Source: Bryobacter sp. (GTDB taxonomy: Bacteria > Acidobacteriota > Terriglobia > Bryobacterales > Bryobacteraceae). Taken from it: DNA of 64,000 nt. The stretch covers positions 1-64,000 of the forward strand of contig JALHNH010000006.1 of the NCBI GenBank assembly GCA_022843625.1, given 5' to 3'. The notes under the pieces are model-generated. The model saw only the letters and a program-made list of their open reading frames with translations. It ran no database searches and was not told the DNA's origin. The position numbers and the translations under genes are program-made. Positions 45,189 through 55,366 of this stretch are shown here, in pieces (the stretch's first letter is position 1; every line of letters begins with the position of its first letter).

Positions 45189-45935
45189 TTACCAGTCGCT
45201 TGAAGCTCCGCCTCCACCTGAATCTCCACCGCCAAAGCCGCCCCAACTGGAGCCGCCTCCGCCTCCGCCAAAGCCGCCACCACCGGGGATAATCCAAGGC
45301 CCGGAACCGTATCCGCCGCCTCTGCGCCGGTTGAAGAGGGCGAAGAGAGCGATGACACCAACCAGAATCAGAATCTGAACTACACGCTGGTTGGATGCGG
45401 GGCTTCGACGTTCGGATGCACCCTCACGGAACTGGCGCGCGGGCAGTGTTTCGGAAATTGTGATGTTTTTGCCCGTCGCGATCTTGGTACCCAGCACGCG
45501 GGTTGCCTCAATCAGTGCAGGGCCATATTGCTCGGCGCGCAAAGCGGGACGCATGGCGCGGAGGATGTCGCCAGCTACGCCATCCGGAACGATCGGTTCG
45601 AGGCCATAGCCGACTTCGAGCCGGGACTTACGATCCGCGACAGCTAGAAGGAAAAGCGCGCCTTCGTTTTTGCCCTTTTGGCCGACTCCAAATTGCCGGT
45701 ACAGCTTGTTGGCAACATCGTCAATCGGTTCGCGATCGAGGGTATCTACAGTGACGATGGCGATCTGAGCGCCACTGGCTTTTTCTAACGCAGCCAGGTA
45801 GCGATCAATGCTTTCGCGGGAGGCAGGATCGAGTACGTGGGCAAAGTCTGAGACGTAACCTTCGGGCTTCAGCTTGGTCCAATCCACGCCGAAGGCGGAG
45901 AGGGCAAGCGCGAAGCTGAGGGCGAGTCGAAGCAC
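45189..45935 (-). CDS. TPM-domain membrane protein
   Basis: A 248-residue protein: signal peptide (residues 1-16), TPM domain (YVSDFAHVLDPASRESIDRY, then IAIVTVDTL and ALFLLAVADRKSRLEVGYGLE), one membrane helix near residues 185-203 (VVQILILVGVIALFALF) and a glycine/serine-rich tail ending in SSDW. This is the usual layout of YgcG-like proteins, whose tail is thought to be periplasmic or cytosolic low-complexity. The start is GTG. It follows the M16 protease by 14 bases. Confidence 0.9.
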   Translation of the reverse strand: MLRLALSFALALSAFGVDWTKLKPEGYVSDFAHVLDPASRESIDRYLAALEKASGAQIAIVTVDTLDREPIDDVANKLYRQFGVGQKGKNEGALFLLAVADRKSRLEVGYGLEPIVPDGVAGDILRAMRPALRAEQYGPALIEATRVLGTKIATGKNITISETLPARQFREGASERRSPASNQRVVQILILVGVIALFALFNRRRGGGYGSGPWIIPGGGGFGGGGGGSSWGGFGGGDSGGGGASSDW

Positions 45936-45949
45936 GGCTGAGTCTTAAG

Positions 45950-47227
45950 TTAGCAATTGAAGATGGAACGGTCGAGCGTGAGACCGTCCACCTTGCCGAG
46001 AGCGGTGAGCGAGAGGCGATCGTTGACGAAGGATTCGTTGGCAAGAGCCTGCACTTGTTCGGCGGTTACCGCTTCAATACTGGTGATCATTTCATCCATC
46101 GAGAAGAAGCGGCCAAAGAAGATTTGCTGCCGGGCGAGGTTGGTCATGCGGGAGTTGGTCGATTCCAGCGATAGCATCAGCGAACCTTTGAGATGCTCCT
46201 TGGCGCGGCGGAGCTCTTCGGTGGAGACAGGGTTGGCCTTGAGATCACGGAATTCATCCATGACTGAGCTGATGACTTTATGGAGCGTATCGGCGGAGGT
46301 GCCTGCGTAGATGGCCATGCAACCGATGTCGCGGTAGAGCATGAGATCGGACATCACAGCGTAGGCGAGGCCCTGGCGCTCGCGAATGTTCTGGAAGAGG
46401 CGCGAGGACATGCCGCCGCCGAGGATGGTGTTCAAAACGTAGGAGGCGTAGCGGTTGACGTGTGAGATTGGATGCGAAGGGGCGCCGATATAGACGTGAG
46501 CCTGTTGGGTTCGTTTCTGCTTCAGGATGAAGGGCGCATGCTGCTGCGGGGTGGCCTGTCTGGGAAGCTTTTTTCCGGCGGGCCGGGAGGCGAAGGAGTC
46601 TTCGACCATGCGTACGATGCGATCATGCTCGAGATTGCCGGTAGCGGTGATGACAATGTTGGCAGGGGTGTAGACGCGCTGGTGATAATCGACGAGCATG
46701 TCGCGATCAAAGCCGAGGATCGTTGGTTTTGAGCCAATGATAGGCTGCGACAGGCCGTGCCCCTTCCAGAGGTGCTTGACGAAGAGCTCATGGACGAGGT
46801 GCTCGGGATTGTCGAGGTCCATCTTCCATTCTTCGATGATCACGCTCTTCTCTTTTTCCAGTTCTACCGGGTCAAAGGTGGGGTTGAGAACGAGGTCGGA
46901 GAGGATATCCCAGGCAATGGGGAGATGCTCGTCGAGCACTTTGGTGTTGTAGGAAACCAACTCTTTGCTGGTGAAGGCGTCGAGGTTACCGCCAACGGAA
47001 TCGACTGCGCGGGCGATATCTTCGGCCGAGCGGGTGGCAGTGCCCTTGAAGAGCATGTGCTCGAGGAAGTGGGCGATGCCGCGCTCGGCACCGCGCTCCA
47101 TACGGGAGCCCGAGGCGATCCAGACGCCGATTGAGACACTGCGTACGTGGCCCATTCGTTCAGTTACTACAGTCAGTCCATTGGGCAGTGTGGTGCTGAG
47201 GATATCGCGGGGTGGGTTTGAATTCAT
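45950..47227 (-). CDS. M16 family zinc metallopeptidase
   Basis: A 425-residue insulinase/processing-peptidase-type protease. The inverted zinc motif HFLEH (in [14 protein letters not shown]) is at about residues 53-57, with the third ligand Glu in the [11 protein letters not shown] helix. The C-terminal half is the inactive lobe. The ATG at 47227 begins with MNSNPPRD; a longer frame to 47275 would cross the divergent rlmN start region. It opens the eleven-gene minus-strand run. No signal peptide is seen, so it is probably cytosolic. Confidence 0.9.
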   Translation of the reverse strand: MNSNPPRDILSTTLPNGLTVVTERMGHVRSVSIGVWIASGSRMERGAERGIAHFLEHMLFKGTATRSAEDIARAVDSVGGNLDAFTSKELVSYNTKVLDEHLPIAWDILSDLVLNPTFDPVELEKEKSVIIEEWKMDLDNPEHLVHELFVKHLWKGHGLSQPIIGSKPTILGFDRDMLVDYHQRVYTPANIVITATGNLEHDRIVRMVEDSFASRPAGKKLPRQATPQQHAPFILKQKRTQQAHVYIGAPSHPISHVNRYASYVLNTILGGGMSSRLFQNIRERQGLAYAVMSDLMLYRDIGCMAIYAGTSADTLHKVISSVMDEFRDLKANPVSTEELRRAKEHLKGSLMLSLESTNSRMTNLARQQIFFGRFFSMDEMITSIEAVTAEQVQALANESFVNDRLSLTALGKVDGLTLDRSIFNC

Positions 47228-47262
47228 TGGTAGAAAGCGGGGAGAGGACCGATACTTATATT

Positions 47263-48315
47263 GTGACAGAGCCACGACAATCGCTGATGGGGATGGAACT
47301 TGCCGATATCGAAGCGGCCCTTGGGGATCGCTACCCCCGGTATCGAGCCAAACAACTGTATGAAGCGCTTTATTCGAAACGCCTTTTGGACCTGAGCCGC
47401 GCCAGTGCGCTGCCTGCGGCGCTGCGGACGGAGTTTCCGAGTGGGGCGCTTAAGGTAGATTCGCGCTACGACAGTATCGACGGCACGGTGCGGTATCTGA
47501 TGGCGCTTGAAGACGGTAAGACCGTGGAATCGGTTTTTATGCCCGAGCGTGGGCGCGATACGCTGTGCATTTCGTCGCAAGTGGGATGCCCGGTGGATTG
47601 CAAATTCTGCCTGACGGCACTGATGGGGCTGGAGCGGAATCTGACGGCAGGCGAGATTGTCGGCCAAGTACTGCACATTGCGGCCGAGCACAACCTCGAG
47701 CCGAAGGATCGTCAGATGAACATCGTCATGATGGGGCAAGGCGAGCCGATGATGAACCTGGACGCGGTGCTGAAGGCGACGCGATTGCTGGTGGACCCGG
47801 CTGGGGTTGGCATGAGTGAGCGGCGCATTACAGTGTCGACCTCGGGGCTGATCCCGAAGATTGAAGAGATGGGTAAAGCAGCAGTTCGTCCGAAGCTTGC
47901 GATCAGCCTCAACGCCTCAACTGAGGAGCAACGCGTCGAGTTGATGCCGATCACCAAGAAGTGGCACCTCAAGGATTTGATTGAAGTCTGCCTGCACTAC
48001 CCTTTGCGATCGTGGGAGTTTCTAACTTTTGAATACGTGCTATTGCGCGGGGTGAACGACACAGATGGCGATGCACGCCGCGTGCGCAAGCTGCTGGCGA
48101 ATCTGAAATGCAAGGTCAATCTGATCGCGCTGAACCCAGGCCCGGGGATCCCGTTTGAAACACCAGACCCGGAGCGTGTCGAGAGCTTTCAGGAGATCGT
48201 GAAACTCGGGATGCCGTGCTTTATCCGGCGGCCCAGAGGACTCGATATCTACGCTGCCTGTGGGCAGTTGAAGCGGATGACGGAAGGCGCAGACCTGGTC
48301 GATATTTCTTATTAG
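47263..48315 (+). CDS. rlmN: 23S rRNA/tRNA adenine C2-methyltransferase RlmN
   Basis: A radical-SAM enzyme that methylates A2503 of 23S rRNA and A37 of some tRNAs. The iron-sulfur motif CxxxCxxC is Cys109, Cys113, Cys116 ([13 protein letters not shown]). The C-terminal [12 protein letters not shown] carries the methyl-accepting Cys. Length (350 residues) is normal. The start is uncertain: GTG at 47263 gives a typical N-terminus ([14 protein letters not shown]), while ATG at 47287 is the alternative and 47212 overlaps the M16 gene. It is divergent from the M16 protease, with a short shared promoter region. Confidence 0.92.
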   Translation: MTEPRQSLMGMELADIEAALGDRYPRYRAKQLYEALYSKRLLDLSRASALPAALRTEFPSGALKVDSRYDSIDGTVRYLMALEDGKTVESVFMPERGRDTLCISSQVGCPVDCKFCLTALMGLERNLTAGEIVGQVLHIAAEHNLEPKDRQMNIVMMGQGEPMMNLDAVLKATRLLVDPAGVGMSERRITVSTSGLIPKIEEMGKAAVRPKLAISLNASTEEQRVELMPITKKWHLKDLIEVCLHYPLRSWEFLTFEYVLLRGVNDTDGDARRVRKLLANLKCKVNLIALNPGPGIPFETPDPERVESFQEIVKLGMPCFIRRPRGLDIYAACGQLKRMTEGADLVDISY

Positions 48316-48335
48316 CCCGATGTCAAGTATTTCGC

Positions 48336-48367
48336 TTGGACACTGCGAACCGCCTCGCTAATATAAT
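48336..48367 (+). promoter_or_regulatory. Promoter of the Gfo/Idh/MocA gene, leaderless
   Basis: A perfect -10 TATAAT (48362-48367) ends six bases before the ATG, so the transcript should start at or near the start codon. A -35-like TTGGAC (48336-48341) lies 20 bases upstream, longer than usual. Confidence 0.6.
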
Positions 48368-48373
48368 GAGGCC

Positions 48374-49573
48374 ATGCAAAAATCTGTTCTCAGCCGCCGT
48401 AATGCGCTTCGTGTTGCCGCAGGAATGACTGCGGCGAGTTATTCGCGGATTATGGGTGCCAATGAGCGAATTCAGCTTGGCCTTATTGGATGCGGGGGCC
48501 GGGGCGTCGGGGTGATGGGAACCTTCATCAACACACAGCAAATCGACGTTACCGCAGTTTGTGATATCTACGGCGAACGGATTGACGCAGCGCAGCAGAA
48601 GGCGACCAAGGCGGTTGGCTTCACCGATCATCGCAAGTTGCTGGCGGCCAAGAACGTCGATGCCGTATTGATTGCGACCCCCGATCACTGGCATTCTGGC
48701 TGCGCGATTGATGCGCTCAACGCCGGCAAGGATGTTTATGTTGAGAAGCCGCTAACGCTGACGATCGAAGAGGGCCCGCAGATTGTGAAGGCGGCGCGCA
48801 TCAACAATCGCATCTGCCAGGTGGGCATGCAGCAGCGATCCGGGCAGCATTATTTGCAGGCCAAGCGTGAGTATTTTTATACAGGTAAGCTGGGCAAGGT
48901 GACGCTGGCGCGGACGTGGTGGCACGGGAATGGGGCGCACTTGCGGCGTGCTCCGGAGCGATTAGCCACGCAGCCGTCGAACCTGGACTGGGCGCGTTTT
49001 CTCGGGCCGGTGAAGTGGCGCGATTGGGACCCGCAACAGTTCTGGAATTTCCGCGCATATCTCGAGTATGGCGGCGGGCAGGTTACCGATCTGTTTACGC
49101 ACTGGATTGATGTGGTGCACATGATGATGGGGCAGGACAATCCGGTGGCGGCTGTAGCATCGGGCGGGGTTTATCACTATAAGGATGGCCGGACTGCGCC
49201 GGATACGATCCACGTTTTGCTTGAGTATCCGGCAGAGTGGACTGCGACGTTTGAGGCGACACTTGCGCCCGGCATCAAGGGTGAGGGCGTGGAGATTTGC
49301 GGGACGCTGGGCAAGCTGTATATCGACAGGCGGAAGTTTGAGTTTCAATCGATTGAGAAGGGTGCGCCGCCTGTGGTGGTGCAGTCGCCCCGGGAGCAGA
49401 CCATTGATCACGTGGAGAATTTCCTTGCGTGCTGCCGTTCGAGGAAATTGCCGAATGGGGATGTGTATATTGGGCATCGCTCGGCAGCTGCTTCGCATCT
49501 GGGGAATATCGCATATCTGCAGAAGCGGCGACTGAAGTACAACCCGGACCGCGAAGAGATTTTGCCGCTTTAG
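48374..49573 (+). CDS. Gfo/Idh/MocA family oxidoreductase, exported type
   Basis: A 399-residue NAD(P)-dependent sugar or polyol oxidoreductase. The leader (SRRNALRVAAGMTAASYSR) has a twin-arginine-like start, as in many acidobacterial and planctomycete members. The Rossmann motif is LIGCGGRGVGVM, and the catalytic region contains VYVEKPLTLT. A substrate-domain segment GGGQVTDLFTHWIDVVHMM carries the usual His. A small membrane-protein gene follows directly. Substrate unknown. Confidence 0.9.
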   Translation: MQKSVLSRRNALRVAAGMTAASYSRIMGANERIQLGLIGCGGRGVGVMGTFINTQQIDVTAVCDIYGERIDAAQQKATKAVGFTDHRKLLAAKNVDAVLIATPDHWHSGCAIDALNAGKDVYVEKPLTLTIEEGPQIVKAARINNRICQVGMQQRSGQHYLQAKREYFYTGKLGKVTLARTWWHGNGAHLRRAPERLATQPSNLDWARFLGPVKWRDWDPQQFWNFRAYLEYGGGQVTDLFTHWIDVVHMMMGQDNPVAAVASGGVYHYKDGRTAPDTIHVLLEYPAEWTATFEATLAPGIKGEGVEICGTLGKLYIDRRKFEFQSIEKGAPPVVVQSPREQTIDHVENFLACCRSRKLPNGDVYIGHRSAAASHLGNIAYLQKRRLKYNPDREEILPL

Positions 49574-49574
49574 G

Positions 49575-49874
49575 ATGCAGCACGTTTTACAGGCCGGGTA
49601 TTTTGGCATTGGCTTTCTGCTGATTGCATTCCCTGCGATCTTCAGCGTGTCGATGCCGCTGAGTTCATCGGGCGAGCGGATGCAGCGTGGCGAGGTGCTG
49701 GCGCTGACGCTGGCGGCAATCGTTAGCACTGGCTTTCTGCTTTGGTCGATCCAGGCCGGACCAGTAGGCGGAAATTGGGCACTGGCGCTGGGCCTTGCCG
49801 TGATTGGGTTGGTGCTGTACTTCCTGCTCACGCTGGTTGGAGTCTTGACGCTCACCAAGGCACAACAAGACTAG
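49575..49874 (+). CDS. Small membrane protein, unrecognised
   Basis: A 99-residue protein with three likely membrane segments (about residues 10-28, 41-58 and 68-91). No motif was recognised. It begins one base after the oxidoreductase stop, so it is probably co-translated. Its stop codon shares the CTAG with the convergent enolase-family gene. Confidence 0.7.
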   Translation: MQHVLQAGYFGIGFLLIAFPAIFSVSMPLSSSGERMQRGEVLALTLAAIVSTGFLLWSIQAGPVGGNWALALGLAVIGLVLYFLLTLVGVLTLTKAQQD

Positions 49875-51283
49875 ACTGCGCCGAGACCGGGGCCGGTGAG
49901 TGCGGCTGTCTTCATCGTGCCGTCTTTGATAGTGAAGATGCCGGGGAACTTCGGCCGCCACGGGTCGTTAGCCGCAGGGAGATACTGACGCGAGTTTGCT
50001 TCGATACCCGAAACACCAGGGACATGCGAGGCGATGCTGGCGGAGTGAATGAGCGAGGCTCCGGGGCAGCTGAGATCCTGCACGCAAAGGAACATCTTGT
50101 ACTTCTGTGCGGCGGCGGCCATCAGCATGGCCTGGCTTTGGCCCTTGCAGGCTTTTAGCGCGACGCCGGTATAGCCGAGTTCGCGGGCCAGCAACAGCGT
50201 TTCAAGATCGGTTAGCGATTCGTCGATTACTACAGGGCGTAGCTTGTTGGCCTCATGCATCGAGTTCTTGCTGTCGGCCTTGAGGTCTCGGGCGGTGGGT
50301 TGTTCGATGTACTCGATGCGATCAAAACCGCGCGGGGAGAGCTCTTTTACTTTGCGCAGGTATTCGAGCAGATAGGCAACGTTGGGGCAGCGTTCGTTGA
50401 AGTCAACACAGTAGCGCCAGTTGACGTTGGGGCTGGTTTCTTCGGCGATGCGGTTGATGGTGACGGTGCGGTCGATGTCCCATTTGAGGTCGTCACCCTG
50501 GAGTTTGATCTTGATGTGATGGAGGCCGTTGAAGCGGATCCATTCAGCGAGAGTTTCTGGCAGGCCGTCGGCGAGGCGTTTGGTGATGTCTGCCTCGGTG
50601 AGCGTGTCGACGCCGCCGACCGAGTGATAGAGGTTCACCTCAGCTCGGGGCTTTGCGTTTACGTAGCGATTGAGGTATTCACCCTTGAAGTCTTTGCCAA
50701 GGTAATGAGCGAGGTCGTGCTGCATGATGTCCGGGCCGTAGGTCTGGTAGCAGTTGAGGCCGAGGGCTTTGCCGAAGGCGTCGTGGATGGCGGCATCGAT
50801 GGGGCTTGCTGTCACGAGGGTGCAGAGCTTGGGGATGGGGGCGAGAAGCTTGAGCTCGGCAGAGACAGCGGCTGCGGCCTTCAGGTATTCGGGCTCAAGG
50901 GCAGTATTGATATCGATGGGGTGGCCATATTCGCGATAGGTGTTGGTAAGGGCCACCAGACGCTTGCCGAGGGCTTGCATGGCGTTCTGCGTGGTGTCGT
51001 AGCTCATCTGCTTTGAGGGGAAGGCCCAGGGGTTCGATAGCGGCATGGAGCCAAAGCCTTCGGCCACTTTGCCATCGCGGGTGCGAACACGGGCTTTGAC
51101 GTTGAGCAGAGTAGTGTGATCCATGGCGACACCGCCGAACTTGTAGGGCGAGCGGTAGCGGATGTCTTCGAATGAGGATGTGATGCTTTCGATCTGGATC
51201 ATCGGGGGCTTCGGTTTGGCAATGGCAGCGGAGGCGGCAAGGGCGATGCAGGAGCGCCGCGTGAGTGTTGAGCCGGAGTTCAT
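49871..51283 (-). CDS. Enolase-superfamily protein (mandelate racemase/MLE type)
   Basis: A 470-residue protein with a leader ([15 protein letters not shown]) that may be exported. It has the capping domain, then the barrel with IKIKLQGDD (K-x-K pair), CVDFNERC (first metal acid), YIEQPTARD (second), VVIDESLTD (third) and LKACKGQS (late Lys). These are the usual MLE-type positions, so an acid-sugar or related dehydratase/racemase/cycloisomerase role is likely. The substrate is not predictable. A TATACT box lies nine bases before the ATG. Confidence 0.82.
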   Translation of the reverse strand: MNSGSTLTRRSCIALAASAAIAKPKPPMIQIESITSSFEDIRYRSPYKFGGVAMDHTTLLNVKARVRTRDGKVAEGFGSMPLSNPWAFPSKQMSYDTTQNAMQALGKRLVALTNTYREYGHPIDINTALEPEYLKAAAAVSAELKLLAPIPKLCTLVTASPIDAAIHDAFGKALGLNCYQTYGPDIMQHDLAHYLGKDFKGEYLNRYVNAKPRAEVNLYHSVGGVDTLTEADITKRLADGLPETLAEWIRFNGLHHIKIKLQGDDLKWDIDRTVTINRIAEETSPNVNWRYCVDFNERCPNVAYLLEYLRKVKELSPRGFDRIEYIEQPTARDLKADSKNSMHEANKLRPVVIDESLTDLETLLLARELGYTGVALKACKGQSQAMLMAAAAQKYKMFLCVQDLSCPGASLIHSASIASHVPGVSGIEANSRQYLPAANDPWRPKFPGIFTIKDGTMKTAALTGPGLGAV

Positions 51284-51292
51284 ACATTACGG

Positions 51293-51311
51293 AGTATATC
51301 GGGGATAGAAT
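51293..51311. promoter_or_regulatory. Divergent near-leaderless promoters
   Basis: In the 37-base gap between divergent starts (51283 minus, 51321 plus) two TANNNT boxes are seen. TATACT is on the minus strand (51298-51293) and TAGAAT on the plus strand (51306-51311), each nine bases from its start codon. No -35 is clear. Two promoters this close would interfere with each other. Confidence 0.4.
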
Positions 51312-51320
51312 GCTCGATAA

Positions 51321-53645
51321 GTGAAGCTTCGCGAACTATTTGTATTTGGAGTGCTGGCTGCTGCGGGTAGAGCGGCGGACTATACGCAGGATGTGCGCCC
51401 GATACTGGCGCGTAAATGTTTCGCCTGTCATGGGCCGGGCTTGCAGAAGAGCCACTTGCGGCTGGACCGGAGAGACGACGCTCTGCGCGGTGGAGAGAGT
51501 GGAGTGCCGGCAATTGAGCCGGGCAAAGCAGCGGCAAGTTTGTTGATTCGTTATGTAGCGGGCACAGATGCGAAGTTGGTAATGCCGCCGAGCGGACCTC
51601 GATTGAGTGAGGCCGAGGTGAAGACGCTGAAGGACTGGATCGACGAGGGTGCGGTGTATCCAGAGACGAGCATGAGTGAGGCTCCGAAGGTGGACCCGAG
51701 GCTGGCGCATTGGGCATTTCATGCGCTCTTGAAGCCTGCTGTTCCTGCTGTTAAGAACAAGGCTTGGGTAAAGAATCCGATTGATGCCTTTGTGCTGACG
51801 AAGCTGGAGGCGAAGGGTTGGAAGCCTGCGGCCCGGGCTAGCGATGGGGATCTGCTGCGACGGATTTATCTCGATCTCACGGGCCTGCCACCTACGGTTG
51901 CCGAGCAGGATTCGTTTCGTGGCGATTGGGCGGGGCTGGTGCGGGGCTTGCTTGCGCGGTCGAGTTATGGAGAGAGATGGGGGCGGCATTGGCTGGATGT
52001 GGTTCGATATGCCGACACGAATGGATACGAGCGCGATGCAGTGAAACCGCAGGTTTGGAAGTATCGCGACTATGTGATCGAGTCACTCAATGCGGATAAG
52101 CCCTTCGATCGATTTGTATTGGAGCAGATGGCAGGCGATGAGTTGCCGGATCGCAATGCAGAGACTCTAATCGCGACAGGCTTTCATCGATTGGGACCGT
52201 GGGACGATGAACCAGCCGACCCGATGGAGGATCGCTTCGATCAACTGGATGATCTTTTGAATACGACGTCGCAGGCTTTTCTGGGTATGACGCTGGCTTG
52301 TGCGCGGTGTCACAACCATAAGTTTGAGCCGCTGACCACCAAGGATTATTACGGGATGATTGCCGTTTTCAATGGTCTGGAGCGTCCACGCAATGGACGT
52401 ACAGAACTCGACCGGCCTGTGGGGACTCCAGCGGAGCTTGTGGTGTTTGAGGAACGGGAGAATCAGATTGCTGCTTTGCGTAATGCGGCGCGAGCGGATT
52501 GGCTTAGGGCTGGCAAGAGTAAATTGGCTGCCGATGTGGTGGAGGCTTATCTCAATAAGGGGAAGGTTATCAAGGCGCTTGAGGCTGAGTTCATGGCTCT
52601 GCCAGTAGAAGAAGAGGTGGCCCGCTTGAAGCGGGAGACGCCCGATCTGCCGCGCGGTTATTTTATGGAAGAGCGTAGGGAAGGGCCGCCTGCGACGCAT
52701 ATCCTGATTCGCGGGAAGGCGTCTTCACCTGGGCCTGAAGTCTTGCCGCAAGTGCCGGCCGTGCTTACGAAAGCTCAGCCGTCTTTTGGCAGTGTGGGGC
52801 GAAGATTGGCGATGGCGCAGTGGCTGGTGTCGCGAGAGAATCCGCTGACGGCTCGCGTGATTGTGAACCGTGTGTGGCAGTGGCATTTTGGTGAGGGGCT
52901 GGTAAGGACGGCCAATGATTTCGGGGTGATGGGCGATAAGCCAACTCATGTGGAGCTGCTCGATTGGCTGGCCGTGTGGTTTGTCGAGCAAGGCTGGTCA
53001 CTCAAGAAATTACACGCGCTGATCTTGAGCAGCAATACCTATCGCATGGCGAAAACCGGCAATGAAGCCTTTGCGAAAGAGGACCCTGAGAATCGTCTGC
53101 TTTGGCGTGTGCCCTATCGCAGGCTGGAGGCTGAGGTGCTGCTTGATGGAGCGCTTGCCGCAAGTGGGAAGCTGAACACGAAAGTCTATGGAGAGCCGGT
53201 GTATCCGTCCATGCAGAAGGAAGCCCTCGAAGGCTCGAGCGATCCTGATAAAGTCTGGCAGGCATTTGATGAGGACAAGGCTTCGCGGCGGGCCGTCTAT
53301 TACATCGCAAAGCGCTCACTCGCCGTGCCACTGATGGAGGTGCTCGATGTCTGCGACACGGCACGTCCGGCAGCGAGGCGGCAAACTACTTCGGTAGCGC
53401 CGCAGGCATTGCAGTTGTTCAATGGCGACTTTATCCAGCGGCAGGCCCGGCATTTTGCAGAACGGCTGCGCCGTGAAGCTGGCGCGAAGCCCGAGGCGCA
53501 GATTGAGTTGACTTATCGACTGGCGCTGGCTCGCAAGCCCAAACCGGCCGAGCAAAAGATGATGCTTGAGTTTTTGTCTCAGAGCAGTCTTGAAGAGATG
53601 TGCCGGGTGATCTTGAATCTGAATGAGTTTGCTTATGCCAATTAA
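51321..53645 (+). CDS. DUF1549/DUF1553 cytochrome-like protein (short)
   Basis: A 774-residue exported protein with the same layout as the gene at 38345, but without its extra middle domain. It has a signal peptide (about 1-19), heme c motif CFACH (33-37), a second motif CARCHNHKFEPL in DUF1549, and DUF1553 (LTARVIVNRVWQWHFGEGLV and VAPQALQLFNGDFI). The start is GTG at 51321. It overlaps the DUF1501 gene by 11-23 bases. Role as for its homologue is uncertain. Confidence 0.92.
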   Translation: MKLRELFVFGVLAAAGRAADYTQDVRPILARKCFACHGPGLQKSHLRLDRRDDALRGGESGVPAIEPGKAAASLLIRYVAGTDAKLVMPPSGPRLSEAEVKTLKDWIDEGAVYPETSMSEAPKVDPRLAHWAFHALLKPAVPAVKNKAWVKNPIDAFVLTKLEAKGWKPAARASDGDLLRRIYLDLTGLPPTVAEQDSFRGDWAGLVRGLLARSSYGERWGRHWLDVVRYADTNGYERDAVKPQVWKYRDYVIESLNADKPFDRFVLEQMAGDELPDRNAETLIATGFHRLGPWDDEPADPMEDRFDQLDDLLNTTSQAFLGMTLACARCHNHKFEPLTTKDYYGMIAVFNGLERPRNGRTELDRPVGTPAELVVFEERENQIAALRNAARADWLRAGKSKLAADVVEAYLNKGKVIKALEAEFMALPVEEEVARLKRETPDLPRGYFMEERREGPPATHILIRGKASSPGPEVLPQVPAVLTKAQPSFGSVGRRLAMAQWLVSRENPLTARVIVNRVWQWHFGEGLVRTANDFGVMGDKPTHVELLDWLAVWFVEQGWSLKKLHALILSSNTYRMAKTGNEAFAKEDPENRLLWRVPYRRLEAEVLLDGALAASGKLNTKVYGEPVYPSMQKEALEGSSDPDKVWQAFDEDKASRRAVYYIAKRSLAVPLMEVLDVCDTARPAARRQTTSVAPQALQLFNGDFIQRQARHFAERLRREAGAKPEAQIELTYRLALARKPKPAEQKMMLEFLSQSSLEEMCRVILNLNEFAYAN

Positions 53646-55059
53646 AAAGACACGACGCGATTTTGTCTGGCAGACAGGCGGTGGCTTTGCGGGCCTTGCG
53701 CTGATGCAGTTGCTCGAGCGGGATGGCTTCTTTGGCAAGACGGTGGAGGCCAGCACGATTCTGGCGCCGAAGAAGCCGCACTTCCCGGCCAAGGCCAAGC
53801 GGGCGGTCTTCCTGTTCATGAACGGTGCGCCGAGCCAGGTGGACACCTTCGACTACAAGCCGGAGCTGACCAAGCGCAACGGACAGGCTTATCGCGGCAA
53901 GCTTGCAGTGGGCTCGAATGGACGTCCTATCGGTTATCTGATGCAGTCGCCGTTTGAGTTTAAGGCACATGGGCAGAGCGGGCTGATGATCAGCGATCTG
54001 TTTCCGCATACGGCGAAGTTCGCTGATGACTTGTGCGTGATTCGTTCGATGCACACAGATACGGCGGCGCATGCTTCGGGTTGCTTGCAGATGAATACCG
54101 GAAGCATCTTTTTGGGTAAGCCGAGCGCTGGGGCTTGGGTGACCTATGGCCTGGGTACAGATAACCAGAGCCTGCCAGCCTTTGTCGTGATGACAGACCC
54201 GCGTGGTGGGCCGATTGGCAGTGCTTCCAACTGGACGGCTGGGTACATGCCGGCTGCCTATCAGGGGACGATGTTTAGATCCGGGGCAGCGCCGCTGCTG
54301 GATTTGAAGCCGCCTGCCGGGGTGACAGATGAGACGCAGCGGCGATCGCTGGATTTGCTCAAGAAATTGAATGAAGAGCATTTGGCAACAAGAGCCCAGG
54401 AGACCGAGTTGTCTGCGCGAATTGCGTCTTATGAGCTGGCTTACCGCATGCAGGCCGAGGCGGCTGCGGTTGTGGATTTAACGAATGAATCGGCCACCAC
54501 ATGGGAGCGCTATGGCCTCAACGACCGCGTGACCGAAGACTTTGGTCGAAAGTGTCTGATGACGCGGCGACTGCTGGAGAAGGGGGTGCGGTTTGTGCAG
54601 CTCTATTCGGGGGGTGGGCATATTGAAGACACATGGGACGGCCACAACGACTGCATCACCAATCATCGCCTGCATGCCAAAGAAACAGATAAGCCGATAG
54701 CGGCTTTGATGCAGGACCTCAAGGCGACCGGCTTGTGGGATGAGACGCTGCTGTTGTGGGGTGGAGAGTTTGGCCGCACGCCGACGAGTGAGGGTATGGG
54801 CAAGCCGGGGCGCGATCACGACTGGCATGGGTTCACGATGTGGATGGCCGGAGCGGGTGTGAAGGGTGGGCAGGCGGTGGGGGCGACCGATGAATTAGGG
54901 TTTGAAGCGGTAGAGGATCGCGTGCATGTTTCCGATTTGCACGCGACCCTGCTGCATTTATTAGGTATGGATCACACGAAGCTGACTTACTTCTATCAGG
55001 GCTTTGATCAGCGGCTAACGGGAGTAAGAGGCGTGGTGGTGCAGAAGGTGTTGAGCTAA
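53635..55059 (+). CDS. DUF1501 protein (second copy)
   Basis: A 474-residue DUF1501 protein with a twin-arginine-type leader (TRRDFVWQTGGGFAGLAL). Hallmarks are VFLFMNGAPSQVDTFDYKP, FPHTAKFADDLCVIRSM, WGGEFGRTPTSE, GRDHDWHGFTMWMAGAG and LHATLLHLLGMDHTKL. The start at 53635 is chosen to limit overlap with the upstream gene; 53623 is possible and adds four residues. Neither has a ribosome-binding site. Its stop overlaps the convergent small gene by four bases (CTAA). Confidence 0.92.
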   Translation: MPIKKTRRDFVWQTGGGFAGLALMQLLERDGFFGKTVEASTILAPKKPHFPAKAKRAVFLFMNGAPSQVDTFDYKPELTKRNGQAYRGKLAVGSNGRPIGYLMQSPFEFKAHGQSGLMISDLFPHTAKFADDLCVIRSMHTDTAAHASGCLQMNTGSIFLGKPSAGAWVTYGLGTDNQSLPAFVVMTDPRGGPIGSASNWTAGYMPAAYQGTMFRSGAAPLLDLKPPAGVTDETQRRSLDLLKKLNEEHLATRAQETELSARIASYELAYRMQAEAAAVVDLTNESATTWERYGLNDRVTEDFGRKCLMTRRLLEKGVRFVQLYSGGGHIEDTWDGHNDCITNHRLHAKETDKPIAALMQDLKATGLWDETLLLWGGEFGRTPTSEGMGKPGRDHDWHGFTMWMAGAGVKGGQAVGATDELGFEAVEDRVHVSDLHATLLHLLGMDHTKLTYFYQGFDQRLTGVRGVVVQKVLS

Positions 55060-55322
55060 GCGATAGCGGCGGCATCAATCGCAGCGAGGCGAACGACCAA
55101 CTTGCTGTACTGTTGATTGCGGCCTTCGACGAAGTGGTCGCCAATGGCGGTAACGACAATCGAAATCGCCTGACCCTTGACATGCAGGGTTACGCCTTTT
55201 TTGGTCTCCATGCTGGAGCGCAAAAGCGCCATGATCCAGTCGCCAGAAGCGCTGGGTTGTGCGTTGGCCTGAGTCGCGATGAATGCGGTGGCAAGGGTGA
55301 AGGGGATAAGTCTGCGGGTCAT
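55056..55322 (-). CDS. Small exported protein, unrecognised
   Basis: An 88-residue protein with a clear signal peptide (residues 1-21, ending QANA). The mature part of about 65 residues has beta-rich segments (GVTLHVKGQAISIVVTAIG) and no Cys. No family was recognised. It lies in the gap between the DUF1501 gene and the nsrR-like gene and runs in the same direction as the nitric-oxide operon, 44 bases after the regulator. Confidence 0.55.
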   Translation of the reverse strand: MTRRLIPFTLATAFIATQANAQPSASGDWIMALLRSSMETKKGVTLHVKGQAISIVVTAIGDHFVEGRNQQYSKLVVRLAAIDAAAIA

Positions 55323-55366
55323 TGTTGGTTCTCACTTGTTCAAGCGGCAACCAAAGCGAAAAGCGA

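Noticed and set aside
48962..49858. 298-codon minus-strand frame opposite the Gfo/Idh/MocA gene
   Set aside because: It is antisense to a conserved oxidoreductase and a small membrane protein and has no domain pattern.
53431..54381. 316-codon minus-strand frame opposite DUF1553/DUF1501
   Set aside because: It covers two real plus-strand genes and has no recognisable motif.
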